Of a stretch of 41,632 nt of DNA, positions 32,133-40,133 are shown piece by piece. The stretch is from Paracoccaceae bacterium. Its GTDB lineage: Bacteria > Pseudomonadota > Alphaproteobacteria > Rhodobacterales > Rhodobacteraceae. The notes below the pieces were generated by a model. It did no database searches, was not told the DNA's origin, and was given only the letters and a program-made list of their open reading frames with translations. Within the stretch, counting starts at the first letter, position 1. Every line of letters begins with the position of its first letter. Location of the stretch: assembly GCA_947468085.1 (NCBI GenBank), contig CANIKY010000013.1, positions 1-41,632 of the forward strand, in the 5' to 3' direction. A program made the position numbers and the translations under genes.

Positions 32133-33491
32133 ATGATGCGCAAGACGACTGCGGCTGCCCTTTCTCGTCACCTGCGCGACGGGCGGCTTGATCCCTTGGA
32201 TCTGGTGGATCAGGTTTTTGCCCGTATTGCCGAGGTGGGCGATGAAGCTGTATTCACCAAAACCCTGCGTCCAAGGGCCGAAGCCGAGGCACGCGCCTCG
32301 CGTGAGCGTCTGCGCGCGGGCAACCCCGTCAGCCTGCTTGACGGGGTGCCTGTGGCTTGGAAGGATTTGTTTGACCTGAAGGGCCGTGTGACAACGGCTG
32401 GGTCGGTTGTTTTGGCCGATAACCCGCCTGCGGCGCAAGATGCAGCCTTGGTCGCCGCCGCCGCCCGTGCCGGAATGGTCACGATTGGCGCGCTGAATAT
32501 GACGGAATTTGCCTATTCCGGCATTGGCTTGAACCCGCATTACGGCACACCGCGCAATCCAAATGGGTCGGGCCCCGCGCGGGCCCCTGGGGGGTCTTCG
32601 TCGGCCAGTGGGGTGGTGGTGGCTGATGATATCGTGCCCTTGGCCTTTGGCACCGATACGGGCGGCTCGATCCGGATTCCTGCGGCCTTTAATGGGGTGG
32701 TGGGGTATAAATCCTCGACCGGACATTATCCGATGCAGGGGGTTTTCCCGCTATCGCGCACGATGGACACGCTTGGCCCCTTGGCCCATAGCGTGGAAGA
32801 TTGTGTGCTGGCGGATACTGTGCTGCGCGGTCTGCAAAGCCCTGTTGTCCATGCAACCCCAATAGCGGCACTGGATTTTGTGATCCCCGATGCGGTGATG
32901 TTCGACAGTCTGGCCCCCGCCGTGGCCGCGAATTTTGCCTCCGCCGTCGACCGCTTGGCCAATGCTGGCGCAAGGGTGCGCCGTATTGCCTTGCCGGAGT
33001 TGAGCGAGACGCTAGACCTGATCACCAACCGCGCAGTCCTTGCCGCGGTCGAAGCGCTGGATGTGCATTGGGACCGGTTGCACGGCCCAGATGCCGCCCG
33101 CATCGACGCCCGCGTGGTGCGGCGCATTATGAATGCGGCCAAGACGACGGCGGTGGATCTGACGATCTTGATGCGCGAACGCGCGCGGCTTGTGGCGCAG
33201 GTGACAGCCAAACTGGGTGATGCGCTGTTGATCTGCCCCACCACGCCTTCGGTCGCGATGCCGATTGCGCCGCTTGAGGCCGATCAAGAGGTGTTCTTTC
33301 GCCACAACGGGCTGACGCTGCGCAACACCTCGCTGGGGAATTTCCTGGATTGGTGCGGCCTGTCGGTCCCCAACGGGGTGGACGTTGACCAGATGCCCAC
33401 CGGTTTCATGATTTCCGCCCCGCATGGCCGCGACAGCGCGGTGCTGGCTGCAGGGCTTTGCATTGAACAGATTGTCAGAGGTGACGCATGA
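32133..33491 (+). CDS. Amidase-signature family amidase
   Basis: This 452-residue protein has the Ser-cisSer-Lys triad of amidase-signature enzymes: Lys77 (VAWKDLFDLKG), Ser155 (GGSSSASG) and Ser179 (FGTDTGGSIRIPAA), with the usual 24-residue spacing between the serines. It hydrolyses a primary amide or half-amide to the acid and ammonia. It is cytoplasmic, having no signal. Next to an imidase-like hydrolase it could be the half-amidase that finishes cyclic-imide degradation; that is inference. Two ATG codons are adjacent at the start. Its 3' end overlaps the OYE gene by four bases. Confidence 0.93.
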   Translation: MMRKTTAAALSRHLRDGRLDPLDLVDQVFARIAEVGDEAVFTKTLRPRAEAEARASRERLRAGNPVSLLDGVPVAWKDLFDLKGRVTTAGSVVLADNPPAAQDAALVAAAARAGMVTIGALNMTEFAYSGIGLNPHYGTPRNPNGSGPARAPGGSSSASGVVVADDIVPLAFGTDTGGSIRIPAAFNGVVGYKSSTGHYPMQGVFPLSRTMDTLGPLAHSVEDCVLADTVLRGLQSPVVHATPIAALDFVIPDAVMFDSLAPAVAANFASAVDRLANAGARVRRIALPELSETLDLITNRAVLAAVEALDVHWDRLHGPDAARIDARVVRRIMNAAKTTAVDLTILMRERARLVAQVTAKLGDALLICPTTPSVAMPIAPLEADQEVFFRHNGLTLRNTSLGNFLDWCGLSVPNGVDVDQMPTGFMISAPHGRDSAVLAAGLCIEQIVRGDA

Positions 33492-34666
33492 CTGAAGCTT
33501 TCCCGACCCTGTTTTCTTCGATCAAACTTGGGCCGCTCACGCTGCGCAACCGCATCGCGATGGCTCCGCTGACCCGCCAAATGGCCGAGGCTGACGGCAC
33601 CCCCACCGACGAGATGGCCGCCTATTACGCGCGGCGTGCACGGGGCGGTTTGGGGCTGATCATCACCGAAGGCACCTATGAAAATGCCGGCATGCAATCG
33701 CGGGCTTACCTGTCGCAACCCGGTATCGCCACGCAAAGCCATCAAGACGGTTGGGCGAAGGTGTTTGACGCTGTGCACCAGCACGATTGCAAGATCATCG
33801 TGCAACTGATGCACGGCGGCCGCGTTGCAGACCCAAGGGTGCTGGGGGGAAAACCTCCGGTCAGTGCCTCGGATACGCAAAGCGGGGGGTGGACGCTGTA
33901 TACCGACAGCGATGACGAAAAAGACATTCGTGGCATTGATGGCCCTTGGCCCAAGGTGACGTTTGGCCCCGCCCGTGCCTTAACCGTTGCGGAAATTCAC
34001 GAGATTGCTGATGGCTTTGCCGCAGGCGCCAAACGCGCTGTTGATGCGGGGGCTGACGGTGTAGAAGTGCACGGGGCGAATGGCTATCTGCTGTGGCAGT
34101 TCATCACCCCCAAGACCAACCTGCGCACCGATGAATTCGGCGGATCGCCGGAAAACAACATCCGCTTTGCCAAATTGGTCGGCGATAAGGTCCGCGCGGC
34201 GATTGGGCCGGATAAGCTGATCGTTCTGCGCTTGTCGCAAGACGGGGTGGATGATTTTGTCGGTGCTTGGCCGGGCACATCCTATGCCAAGGCGATTGGC
34301 GCGGCGCTGAAAGGCTCGTCTTTTGACGCGCTGCACTGGTCAAGCTTTAATTACCTCGACAACCGCCAAGCCGATGACACAACACCGATGTCAACCGTTC
34401 TGCGGCAAGCATCGGGCCTGCCCGTGATCACCAACGGCGGTATTGCCGAAGGGGTGCAGGCCGAAGCGGCCCTGACCGCGGGGGCTGCTGACATGGTGGC
34501 GATTGGCCGCCCGATCTTTGCCCATCCTGACTGGGCTTACATCGTGCGATCTGGCGCGCCCTATGACTGGGCCGCGTTTGACCGCAAATATGTCATCCGC
34601 CCGCCACTTGATTACGCCATAGCCTACCCCTTGGCGCTGACCGACCCGAAATGGCCCACACTCTGA
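33488..34666 (+). CDS. Old Yellow Enzyme-family FMN ene-reductase
   Basis: This 392-residue TIM-barrel flavoprotein begins FSSIKLGPLTLRNRIAMAPL and carries IIVQLMHGGRVADP, DGVEVHGANGYLLWQF, TNLRTDEFGGSPENN and, near the C terminus, VITNGGI and ADMVAIGRPIFAHPDW. These are OYE/NADH:flavin oxidoreductase signatures. Such enzymes reduce activated C=C bonds, including those of maleimides and unsaturated lactams. No C-terminal Fe-S/FAD domains are present, so it is the short ene-reductase class. It overlaps the amidase by ATGA and precedes the imidase-like gene by 20 bases. A role in saturating an unsaturated ring before hydrolysis is inferred from context. Confidence 0.9.
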   Translation: MTEAFPTLFSSIKLGPLTLRNRIAMAPLTRQMAEADGTPTDEMAAYYARRARGGLGLIITEGTYENAGMQSRAYLSQPGIATQSHQDGWAKVFDAVHQHDCKIIVQLMHGGRVADPRVLGGKPPVSASDTQSGGWTLYTDSDDEKDIRGIDGPWPKVTFGPARALTVAEIHEIADGFAAGAKRAVDAGADGVEVHGANGYLLWQFITPKTNLRTDEFGGSPENNIRFAKLVGDKVRAAIGPDKLIVLRLSQDGVDDFVGAWPGTSYAKAIGAALKGSSFDALHWSSFNYLDNRQADDTTPMSTVLRQASGLPVITNGGIAEGVQAEAALTAGAADMVAIGRPIFAHPDWAYIVRSGAPYDWAAFDRKYVIRPPLDYAIAYPLALTDPKWPTL

Positions 34667-34686
34667 CACTTTAAAAGGACACACTC

Positions 34687-35589
34687 ATGGCGAAAAAGAT
34701 CTACTGTGCCTTTGGCACCGACATCGACTCGGTCGCAGGCTGGATCGGTTCTTACGGCGGCGGGGATTCCCCGTCTGACATCCAGCGCGGCATATTCGCA
34801 ACCGAAGTGGGCGTGCCGCGTCTGCTGCGCTTGTTCAAGAAATACGATCTGAAGACCTCGTTCTTCATTCCGGGCCATTCGTTGGAGACTTTCCCCAAGG
34901 AAATGGAAATGATCGTCAAAGACGGTCACGAAGTGGGCGCGCATGGCTATCTGCACGAAAACCCTATCGCCATGACGCCCAGCCAGGAAGAAGACGTGCT
35001 GGTCAAGTCGATTGAACTGATCAAGGACCTGACGGGCAAAGCCCCGCGCGGCTATGTGGCCCCGTGGTGGGAAATGTCGAACTCCACCGCTGCCCTGCTG
35101 CTGAAGCACGGCTTCACCTATGACCATAGCCAAGGCTACCGCGACTTCCAGCCTTTCTATGCCAAAGTGGGCGATAGCTGGAACACGATCGACTATTCCA
35201 AAACCGCCAAGGAATGGATGCATCCCCTGAAGCATGGCAAGGAAATCGACCTCGTCGATATTGCAGCCAACTGGTATGTTGACGACCTGCCGCCGATGAT
35301 GTTCATGAAAAAGGCCCCAAACTCGCACGGGTTCGTCAACCCGCGTGACATCGAAGAAATGTGGCGTGACCAGTTTGATTGGGTCTACCGCGAGATGGAT
35401 TATGCCGTCTTCGCCTTTACCATCCACCCCGATGTGGCGGGTCGCCCGCAAGTGCTGCTGATGCTGGAACGTTTGATCGAGTATATCTCGAAGCATTCCG
35501 GCGTGGAATGGGCCCCCTTCGAAGACATCGCCAACGACTTCCGCAAGCGCTATCCCTTTGGCGCAGCGGCCCGTCCGGAAGTGATCTAA
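34687..35589 (+). CDS. Polysaccharide-deacetylase-fold hydrolase, PuuE/cyclic-imidase-like
   Basis: This 300-residue protein belongs to the carbohydrate-esterase-4 fold but to the branch containing PuuE allantoinase, Helicobacter HpPgdA and bacterial cyclic imide hydrolases, not the secreted sugar deacetylases. There is no signal peptide. Visible motifs are [10 protein letters not shown] (Asp12, Asp14), [14 protein letters not shown] (His81, His86, His90), [12 protein letters not shown] and [11 protein letters not shown]. Asp14, His86 and His90 match the metal triad I recall for HpPgdA. It probably opens a cyclic imide, lactam or hydantoin ring using a divalent metal. An amidase and an ene-reductase upstream and a metallochaperone downstream support this reading. 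The start follows AAAAGGA. A plain deacetylase role is less likely. Confidence 0.85.
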   Translation: MAKKIYCAFGTDIDSVAGWIGSYGGGDSPSDIQRGIFATEVGVPRLLRLFKKYDLKTSFFIPGHSLETFPKEMEMIVKDGHEVGAHGYLHENPIAMTPSQEEDVLVKSIELIKDLTGKAPRGYVAPWWEMSNSTAALLLKHGFTYDHSQGYRDFQPFYAKVGDSWNTIDYSKTAKEWMHPLKHGKEIDLVDIAANWYVDDLPPMMFMKKAPNSHGFVNPRDIEEMWRDQFDWVYREMDYAVFAFTIHPDVAGRPQVLLMLERLIEYISKHSGVEWAPFEDIANDFRKRYPFGAAARPEVI

Positions 35590-35596
35590 CCCCATC

Positions 35597-35622
35597 GCGG
35601 GTGTCGGGCGACCGGCACCCGC
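35597..35622 (+). terminator. Hairpin after the imidase-like gene
   Basis: GCGGGTGTCGG (35597-35607) pairs with CCGGCACCCGC (35612-35622) through 11 base pairs, one of them G-U, with a GCGA loop. Only a short T-rich run (CTTTAT) follows. It may reduce transcription into the small MCNACG and COG0523 genes or stabilise the upstream message. Confidence 0.5.
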
Positions 35623-35639
35623 AGCTTTATGAGATGTAA

Positions 35640-35933
35640 ATGTGTAACGCCTGCGGCAATCCGGCTGTGCTCGGCCATTGGACGGAAGCCGGGGCCGCCA
35701 CCCCCGGTGATCGTCTGCGCGCGCGCTTCCACCGCGCTGGGCTGCTGGACAAAGTGCTGCGGCCCTATGGGTTGACGGCGCATGACGGCGGCGTCGTTCC
35801 GGGCATTCAGTTAAGCACACTATCGGGCAACCAAAGCATCCTTCCCGATCTTAGCGCCGTCTGGGCCGAGGCAGAGCGCCTTTTGGGCCGACCCGTAGAC
35901 CCATTGGACCCAGTGTTTTTGAATGACGACTGA
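35640..35933 (+). CDS. Small MCNACG protein of unknown function
   Basis: I do not recognise this 97-residue protein. It begins MCNACGNPAVLGHW, with Cys2, Cys5 and His13 in an arrangement that could bind a metal; there is no other cysteine. The middle contains a basic helix (RLRARFHRAGLLDKVL) and the end an acidic helix (LSAVWAEAERLLGRPVDPLD). No signal peptide or membrane segment is visible. Its 3' end overlaps the COG0523 GTPase gene by 11 bases, implying translational coupling, so a shared role in metal delivery is the simplest inference. Base composition matches the neighbours, which supports a real gene. Confidence 0.7.
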   Translation: MCNACGNPAVLGHWTEAGAATPGDRLRARFHRAGLLDKVLRPYGLTAHDGGVVPGIQLSTLSGNQSILPDLSAVWAEAERLLGRPVDPLDPVFLNDD

Positions 35934-36903
35934 CTTTGCCGACGGGCGGATGCGGCTGACGGTTTTGGGCGGTTATCTCGGCTCTGGCAAGACAACCTGG
36001 CTGCGCCACCAGTTGCATGTGGGCAGCTTTGGCCCCGTACATGTCATCGTGAATGAAGCAGCCGAGACGGGCGTGGACGATGTGCTGTTGGCGGCTGCCT
36101 CGGGACTTACATTGCTGGCAGGCGGTTGCAGTTGCTGCACCGGGCGCCAGGATCTGATCGACGCCCTGCGCCGCCTGTGTGATCAGCGCAGTCGCCTTGC
36201 GTCAAATGGGCAGCGATTGCAGCGCATCGTGCTGGAAACCAGCGGCTTGGCCGATCCCGGGGCGATTGTTGCAGCTGTTCAGGGTGATCCCATCTTGGTT
36301 AACCATATCGTGATTGAACAGACGATCGTGGTGGTCGATGCCCTGCATGGGCTAGCGCAATTGCAGACCGAACCACTGGGCCGCCGCCAGATTGGTGCGG
36401 CGGATCTGTTGATCTTGTCCAAGACCGATGCGGTTGACCCCGAAAGCCTAAACCTGTTGCGCACCACGCTGCGCGCCTTGTGCCCCAGCGCCCCGCAATC
36501 AGCTGCCGTGCTGGGCGCAGCCCAGCCCTTGCCAAACTTGGCCACCGACGCGCAGGCCCCCACCTTACCCCCCCTATCTGATGACGATACGCGCGGGGCG
36601 ATCTTTCCCACACGTCTAAAGATCGATGACAGCATCGACTGGTCGGCCTTTGCACTTTGGCTGTCGGCCCTGCTGCACGCCCGCGGCAATGATCTGGTGC
36701 GCGTTAAGGGCGTCTTGCCAACCCCGGCGGGCCGGTTGTTGCTGCAAACCGTCCGTAAAGTGGTGCAGTCGCCTGAAATTCTGCCCGCGCAAGAAAATCA
36801 ATCCGAAGATGGCACCATCGTTTTCATCGGCCGCGGTTTTCGCCCTGACGATTTGCAAAAATCACTGCGGCGGTTTGCTGGCCGGTCTGAAACCGTGAAG
36901 TAG
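35923..36903 (+). CDS. CobW/COG0523-family metallochaperone GTPase
   Basis: This 326-residue P-loop GTPase has GGYLGSGKTT (residues 16-25), the COG0523 metal-binding motif GCSCC (68-72), ETSGLADPGAIV and the guanine-recognition motif LSKTDAVDP, in which Ser replaces the usual Asn of NKTD. The C-terminal domain (residues ~220-326) ends with FRPDDLQKSL. COG0523 proteins deliver Zn, Co or another metal to client enzymes. The nearest metal-dependent enzyme is the imidase-like hydrolase encoded just upstream, a likely client (inference). It is the last intact gene of the operon, before a transposase remnant. The start lies inside the small MCNACG gene. Confidence 0.88.
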   Translation: MTTDFADGRMRLTVLGGYLGSGKTTWLRHQLHVGSFGPVHVIVNEAAETGVDDVLLAAASGLTLLAGGCSCCTGRQDLIDALRRLCDQRSRLASNGQRLQRIVLETSGLADPGAIVAAVQGDPILVNHIVIEQTIVVVDALHGLAQLQTEPLGRRQIGAADLLILSKTDAVDPESLNLLRTTLRALCPSAPQSAAVLGAAQPLPNLATDAQAPTLPPLSDDDTRGAIFPTRLKIDDSIDWSAFALWLSALLHARGNDLVRVKGVLPTPAGRLLLQTVRKVVQSPEILPAQENQSEDGTIVFIGRGFRPDDLQKSLRRFAGRSETVK

Positions 36904-37040
36904 TTTCGGAAACCAAAACTCAAAATGTCGTGGATGCCATCATTTAACGGTTCCAAAATTGCGGTCGATGTAGCCGTTGCGGCGCAAACGGTTTGCAAGC
37001 GGTCGACCTGCGACAAGCGCGCATCAACCGGACGAGCGCG

Positions 37041-37172
37041 CGGCGCCAGATATCTTGGAAGCGTAACTTTCCCGATTGCGGATCAGTTAAGCCGCTGCAT
37101 CTGCTAATCGACCACACAGGTATCAAGGCCGTTGAGGAAGAGGAGTGGATCGCGCAGGCACGCCTGCATTGA
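37041..37172 (+). pseudogene. Decayed IS5-type transposase fragment
   Basis: A 43-codon stretch read from 37041 gives RRQ..., then PLHLLIDHTGIKAVEEEEW, ending at a TGA (37170-37172). IS5-family transposases carry a nearly identical block, RRQ...(N/H)LLIDSTGIK..GEGEW, which includes the first catalytic aspartate. No complete ORF, start codon or terminal inverted repeat is visible, and the reading frame breaks shortly after the conserved block. The rest of the ~305-base gap (36904-37208) holds no other recognisable gene. The fragment separates the catabolic cluster from the sulfate-transport genes on the opposite strand. Confidence 0.6.
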
Positions 37173-37208
37173 AAGCCATCGGACAAGTTGGGGGGCGGGG
37201 GCGTCTGG

Positions 37209-37697
37209 TCATAAGCCCATTTTTGGACCAAGGCCCCCCAAGGGCAGCGCCAGTTTGCGGTGCACCAGTTCCATGACAAAGCGAGAGCGGACACCCTTCA
37301 GTTCTACCCCATTGGTCAGGCGTTGGTAAAAGGCGTCATAGGCGGTCATGTCAGGCACCACGACCCGCAGCATGTAATCTGACAGGCCGCCGAGGCGTAA
37401 AACCTCGATCACTTCGGGAAAGGCCGAGACCACAGTAAGGAACTTTTCGCGCCAAGTGGGGGTGTGATTTGCCGCTTCAATCTCGCACAAAACGGTCAGG
37501 CCAAGCCCCACTTTGCGCGGGTCGACAAGCGCCACGCGGTTGGTGATGATGCCCGCCGCTTCCAGCTTTTGCACGCGTTTCCAGCAGGGGGTTTGGGACA
37601 GGCCCACCTTATCGGCCAAGGTGGCGATGGGAAGGGTGGCATCGCGCTGCAATTCTGTCAGGATCTTGCGGTCGATCTGGTCCAGATCTTTTTCCAT
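37209..37697 (-). CDS. Lrp/AsnC-family transcriptional regulator
   Basis: This 162-residue protein has an N-terminal winged helix (LDQIDRKILTELQRDATLPI, LADKVGLSQTPCWKRVQKLE, AAGIIT) and a C-terminal RAM ligand-binding domain (VLCEIEAANHT...PEVIEVLRLGGLSDYMLRVV). I chose the start at MEKDLDQID, the usual position in the family; the ORF extends ten codons upstream into cysA. It is transcribed with the sulfate transporter, four bases after the cysA stop. Lrp-type proteins commonly sense amino acids. A link between sulfate uptake and cysteine or methionine sensing is possible but not shown. Confidence 0.92.
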   Translation of the reverse strand: MEKDLDQIDRKILTELQRDATLPIATLADKVGLSQTPCWKRVQKLEAAGIITNRVALVDPRKVGLGLTVLCEIEAANHTPTWREKFLTVVSAFPEVIEVLRLGGLSDYMLRVVVPDMTAYDAFYQRLTNGVELKGVRSRFVMELVHRKLALPLGGLGPKMGL

Positions 37698-37701
37698 CGC
37701 C

Positions 37702-38421
37702 CTATGCCGAGATAAAGTCGCGCACAAAGGCGCTGGCGGGGCGGGCGCGGATGTCTTGCGGGCGCCCCACTTGTTCGATGCGGCCCATCGACATCACCAC
37801 AACCAGATCGGCCAATTCCATCGCCTCGTCCTGGTCATGGGTGACAAAGATTGTGGTCAATCCGGTGGTGTCGTGAATATCGCGCAGCCCTTGGCGCAGG
37901 TCTTTGCGCACACGGGCATCCAACGCGCCAAAGGGTTCGTCCAACAACAGCATACGCGGCTCAATCGCCAAGGCCCGCGCCAAGGCCACGCGCTGGCGTT
38001 GGCCGCCAGAAAGCTGGCTGGGATAGCGCGCGCCGATGTCGGGCAACTGGATCAGCTCCAGCAGTTTGGTGACACGGCGGACAATTTCGGCAGCAGGGGG
38101 GCGGGTGGTGCGCGGGCGGGCGCGCAGGCCGTAGGCAATGTTTTCAAACACCGTCATATGGGCGAAAAGCGCATAGCTTTGAAAGACAAAGCCTGCGCGG
38201 CGCTCTTGCACTGTTAAAGCGGTGGCATCGGCCCCGTCAAACAGCACCCGCCCCGCCGTTGGAAACTCTAGCCCGCCCAAGATGCGCAGCAAGGTGGTCT
38301 TGCCTGACCCGGACGGCCCCAGCAGCGCCACCAATGCACCCGAGGGGATGGACAGCGTCACAGGTGTCAGCGCCGCCGTGGTGCCGAATTCTTTGGAAAT
38401 CTCGTCAATTTCAATTTGCAT
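37702..38421 (-). CDS. cysA: Sulfate ABC transporter ATPase, short form
   Basis: This 239-residue ATPase has Walker [11 protein letters not shown]-loop [12 protein letters not shown], signature [15 protein letters not shown], Walker [13 protein letters not shown] and an intact switch histidine ([10 protein letters not shown]). It has only the nucleotide-binding domain: family members are usually about 340-360 residues, and the C-terminal TOBE regulatory domain is absent. It ends naturally at a TAG just before the Lrp gene, so it may be a compact variant rather than a broken gene. It energises import through CysT and CysW, encoded upstream on the same strand. Confidence 0.9.
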   Translation of the reverse strand: MQIEIDEISKEFGTTAALTPVTLSIPSGALVALLGPSGSGKTTLLRILGGLEFPTAGRVLFDGADATALTVQERRAGFVFQSYALFAHMTVFENIAYGLRARPRTTRPPAAEIVRRVTKLLELIQLPDIGARYPSQLSGGQRQRVALARALAIEPRMLLLDEPFGALDARVRKDLRQGLRDIHDTTGLTTIFVTHDQDEAMELADLVVVMSMGRIEQVGRPQDIRARPASAFVRDFISA

Positions 38422-38430
38422 GATCGGGTC

Positions 38431-39297
38431 CTAATGGCGATGGGTTGCGGCCAACTGGTCGGCATAGCGCCATTCCAGCAGGGATTTAAGGGCAAGGGTA
38501 ACAAGGGCCAGCAGCGCCAGCACCGCGGCCAAGGTAAAGGCTGCAACCGAGGAATATTCGTTATACAGTATCTCGATCGTGATCGGCATCGTGGCGGTTA
38601 AGCCCCGGATCTTGCCCGACACCACGGCCACAGCACCAAATTCCCCCATGGCGCGGGCGTTGCACAACAGCACACCGTACAGCAGCGCCCAGCGGATATT
38701 AGGCAAAGTGACCGTGAAAAATACCCGCCAGCCCGAGGCCCCCAAGGTCAGTGCTGCCTCTTCAGCCGCACGGCCCTGTTCGACCATCACGGGGATCAAC
38801 TCGCGTGCGACAAAGGGGAAGGTTACAAACATCGACGCCATGATGATGCCCGGCACCGCGAAAACCACCGGCATTCCGTGCGCCACCAACCAAGAGCCTA
38901 ACCACGAATTGGCCCCAAAGGTCAAAACGATGCACAGGCCCGCCACCACGGGCGAGACGGAAAAGGGAATGTCGATCAGCGTGATCAACACCGCCTTGCC
39001 GCGAAAGCTGTATTTGGTGATCAACCACGCTGCAGCCACGCCAAAGACGGCATTCAGCGGCACGGCAAAGACTGCCACTAGCAGCGTCAAGCGAATGGCG
39101 GATTGTGATTCAGGCTCTGCCAAAGTGGCCAAGGCCGCACCGAAACCTTCGCGCAGGGCCTCGTAAAAGACGGTGATCAGCGGGGCGAAGAGCAACACAA
39201 CCAGCACCGCCACCACCGCGATGATCAGGGTGATGCGCGCCCAAGGGGCCTCGGTCGCGGCGGGGCGGAAGGCGCGGGGTTGGGAGAGGTCAGACAT
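38431..39297 (-). CDS. cysW: Sulfate ABC transporter permease CysW
   Basis: This 288-residue permease has about six hydrophobic segments, the first being ITLIIAVVAVLVVLLFAPLI. It carries CysW-type features: SVSPVVAGLCIVLTFGANSW, an EAA-type loop (EEAALTLGASGWRVFFTVTL) and NARAMGEFGAVAVVSGKIRG. It forms half of the sulfate/thiosulfate channel. It overlaps cysT by eight bases and lies nine bases before cysA, on the minus strand. Confidence 0.93.
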   Translation of the reverse strand: MSDLSQPRAFRPAATEAPWARITLIIAVVAVLVVLLFAPLITVFYEALREGFGAALATLAEPESQSAIRLTLLVAVFAVPLNAVFGVAAAWLITKYSFRGKAVLITLIDIPFSVSPVVAGLCIVLTFGANSWLGSWLVAHGMPVVFAVPGIIMASMFVTFPFVARELIPVMVEQGRAAEEAALTLGASGWRVFFTVTLPNIRWALLYGVLLCNARAMGEFGAVAVVSGKIRGLTATMPITIEILYNEYSSVAAFTLAAVLALLALVTLALKSLLEWRYADQLAATHRH

Positions 39298-40129
39298 TGG
39301 CCATCCTTTTGCGGCTAAAGACTTGGGCGGCGTTGATGATAAACAGCATCCCGAACGACATCACCAACATGGCAATCCCAATCGCCGCAGCGCCGGGTTC
39401 GTTGTATTCTTCCAGCTTGATGACGATCAGCAGGGGGGCGATTTCAGTTTTCAGCGGGATGTTTCCGGCGATGAAAATGACCGATCCATATTCCCCCACC
39501 GCACGCGCCAAAGACAAGGCAAAGCCCGTCAGGGCCGCAGGGGCCAGCATCGGCCAGATCACACGGCGCAGCGTATAGGCGCGGGTTGCGCCTAAAGTGG
39601 CAGAGGCTTCTTCCACCTCGCGCGCGATTTCTTCGATCACGGGCTGCACGGTGCGGGTGACAAAGGGCAGGCCGACAAATATCAGCGCGATTAGGATGCC
39701 CCATTGCGTATAGGCAATCTTGAAACCCCAGTCTTTGGCAATCTGGCCAAAGGCCCTGTTGGGGGCATAAAGTGCGGTCAGCGCAATGCCCGCCACGGCG
39801 GTGGGTAGGGCAAAGGGTAGGTCAACAGCAGCGTTCAAGACCCTGCGAAACGGGAAGCGGTAGCGCACCAGCACCCATGCCAGCACCACACCGAAGACCA
39901 GATTGAACAAAGCCGCAATCAAGGACAGCCGGAACGACAAATACAACGCCGCCCAAGTGCGCGGCGTGTTCACCGCCGATACCAGCGCGGGAACCCCGGC
40001 CGAAAAGCCCTGCACCAGCAGGGCCGCAATCGGCACCAGCACCATCAGGCTAAGCATGGACAGGGTGATCCCGGCCGAAAGCCCAAGGCCGGGAATGGGG
40101 GATTTATGAACGAAGGGTTGGCCCATCAC
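39290..40129 (-). CDS. cysT: Sulfate ABC transporter permease CysT
   Basis: This 279-residue permease starts with a hydrophobic segment (GITLSMLSLMVLVPIAALLV) and contains LPFALPTAVAGIALTALYAP, an EAA-type loop (VEEASATLGATRAYTLRRVI) and RAVGEYGSVIFIAGNIPLKT, typical of CysT/CysU. It pairs with CysW. The gene begins four bases after the sbp stop, so the order sbp-cysT-cysW-cysA follows the usual sulfate operon. Confidence 0.93.
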   Translation of the reverse strand: MMGQPFVHKSPIPGLGLSAGITLSMLSLMVLVPIAALLVQGFSAGVPALVSAVNTPRTWAALYLSFRLSLIAALFNLVFGVVLAWVLVRYRFPFRRVLNAAVDLPFALPTAVAGIALTALYAPNRAFGQIAKDWGFKIAYTQWGILIALIFVGLPFVTRTVQPVIEEIAREVEEASATLGATRAYTLRRVIWPMLAPAALTGFALSLARAVGEYGSVIFIAGNIPLKTEIAPLLIVIKLEEYNEPGAAAIGIAMLVMSFGMLFIINAAQVFSRKRMANV

Positions 40130-40133
40130 AGGA

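Noticed and set aside
34624-35820. 398-codon open frame on the minus strand across the imidase-like gene
   Set aside because: It lies antisense to a gene with clear family motifs, shows no recognisable domain and is His/Arg-rich as expected for shadow frames in high G+C DNA.
36904-37208. A complete insertion sequence
   Set aside because: Only ~43 codons match a transposase; no start, no terminal repeats and no target duplication are visible.
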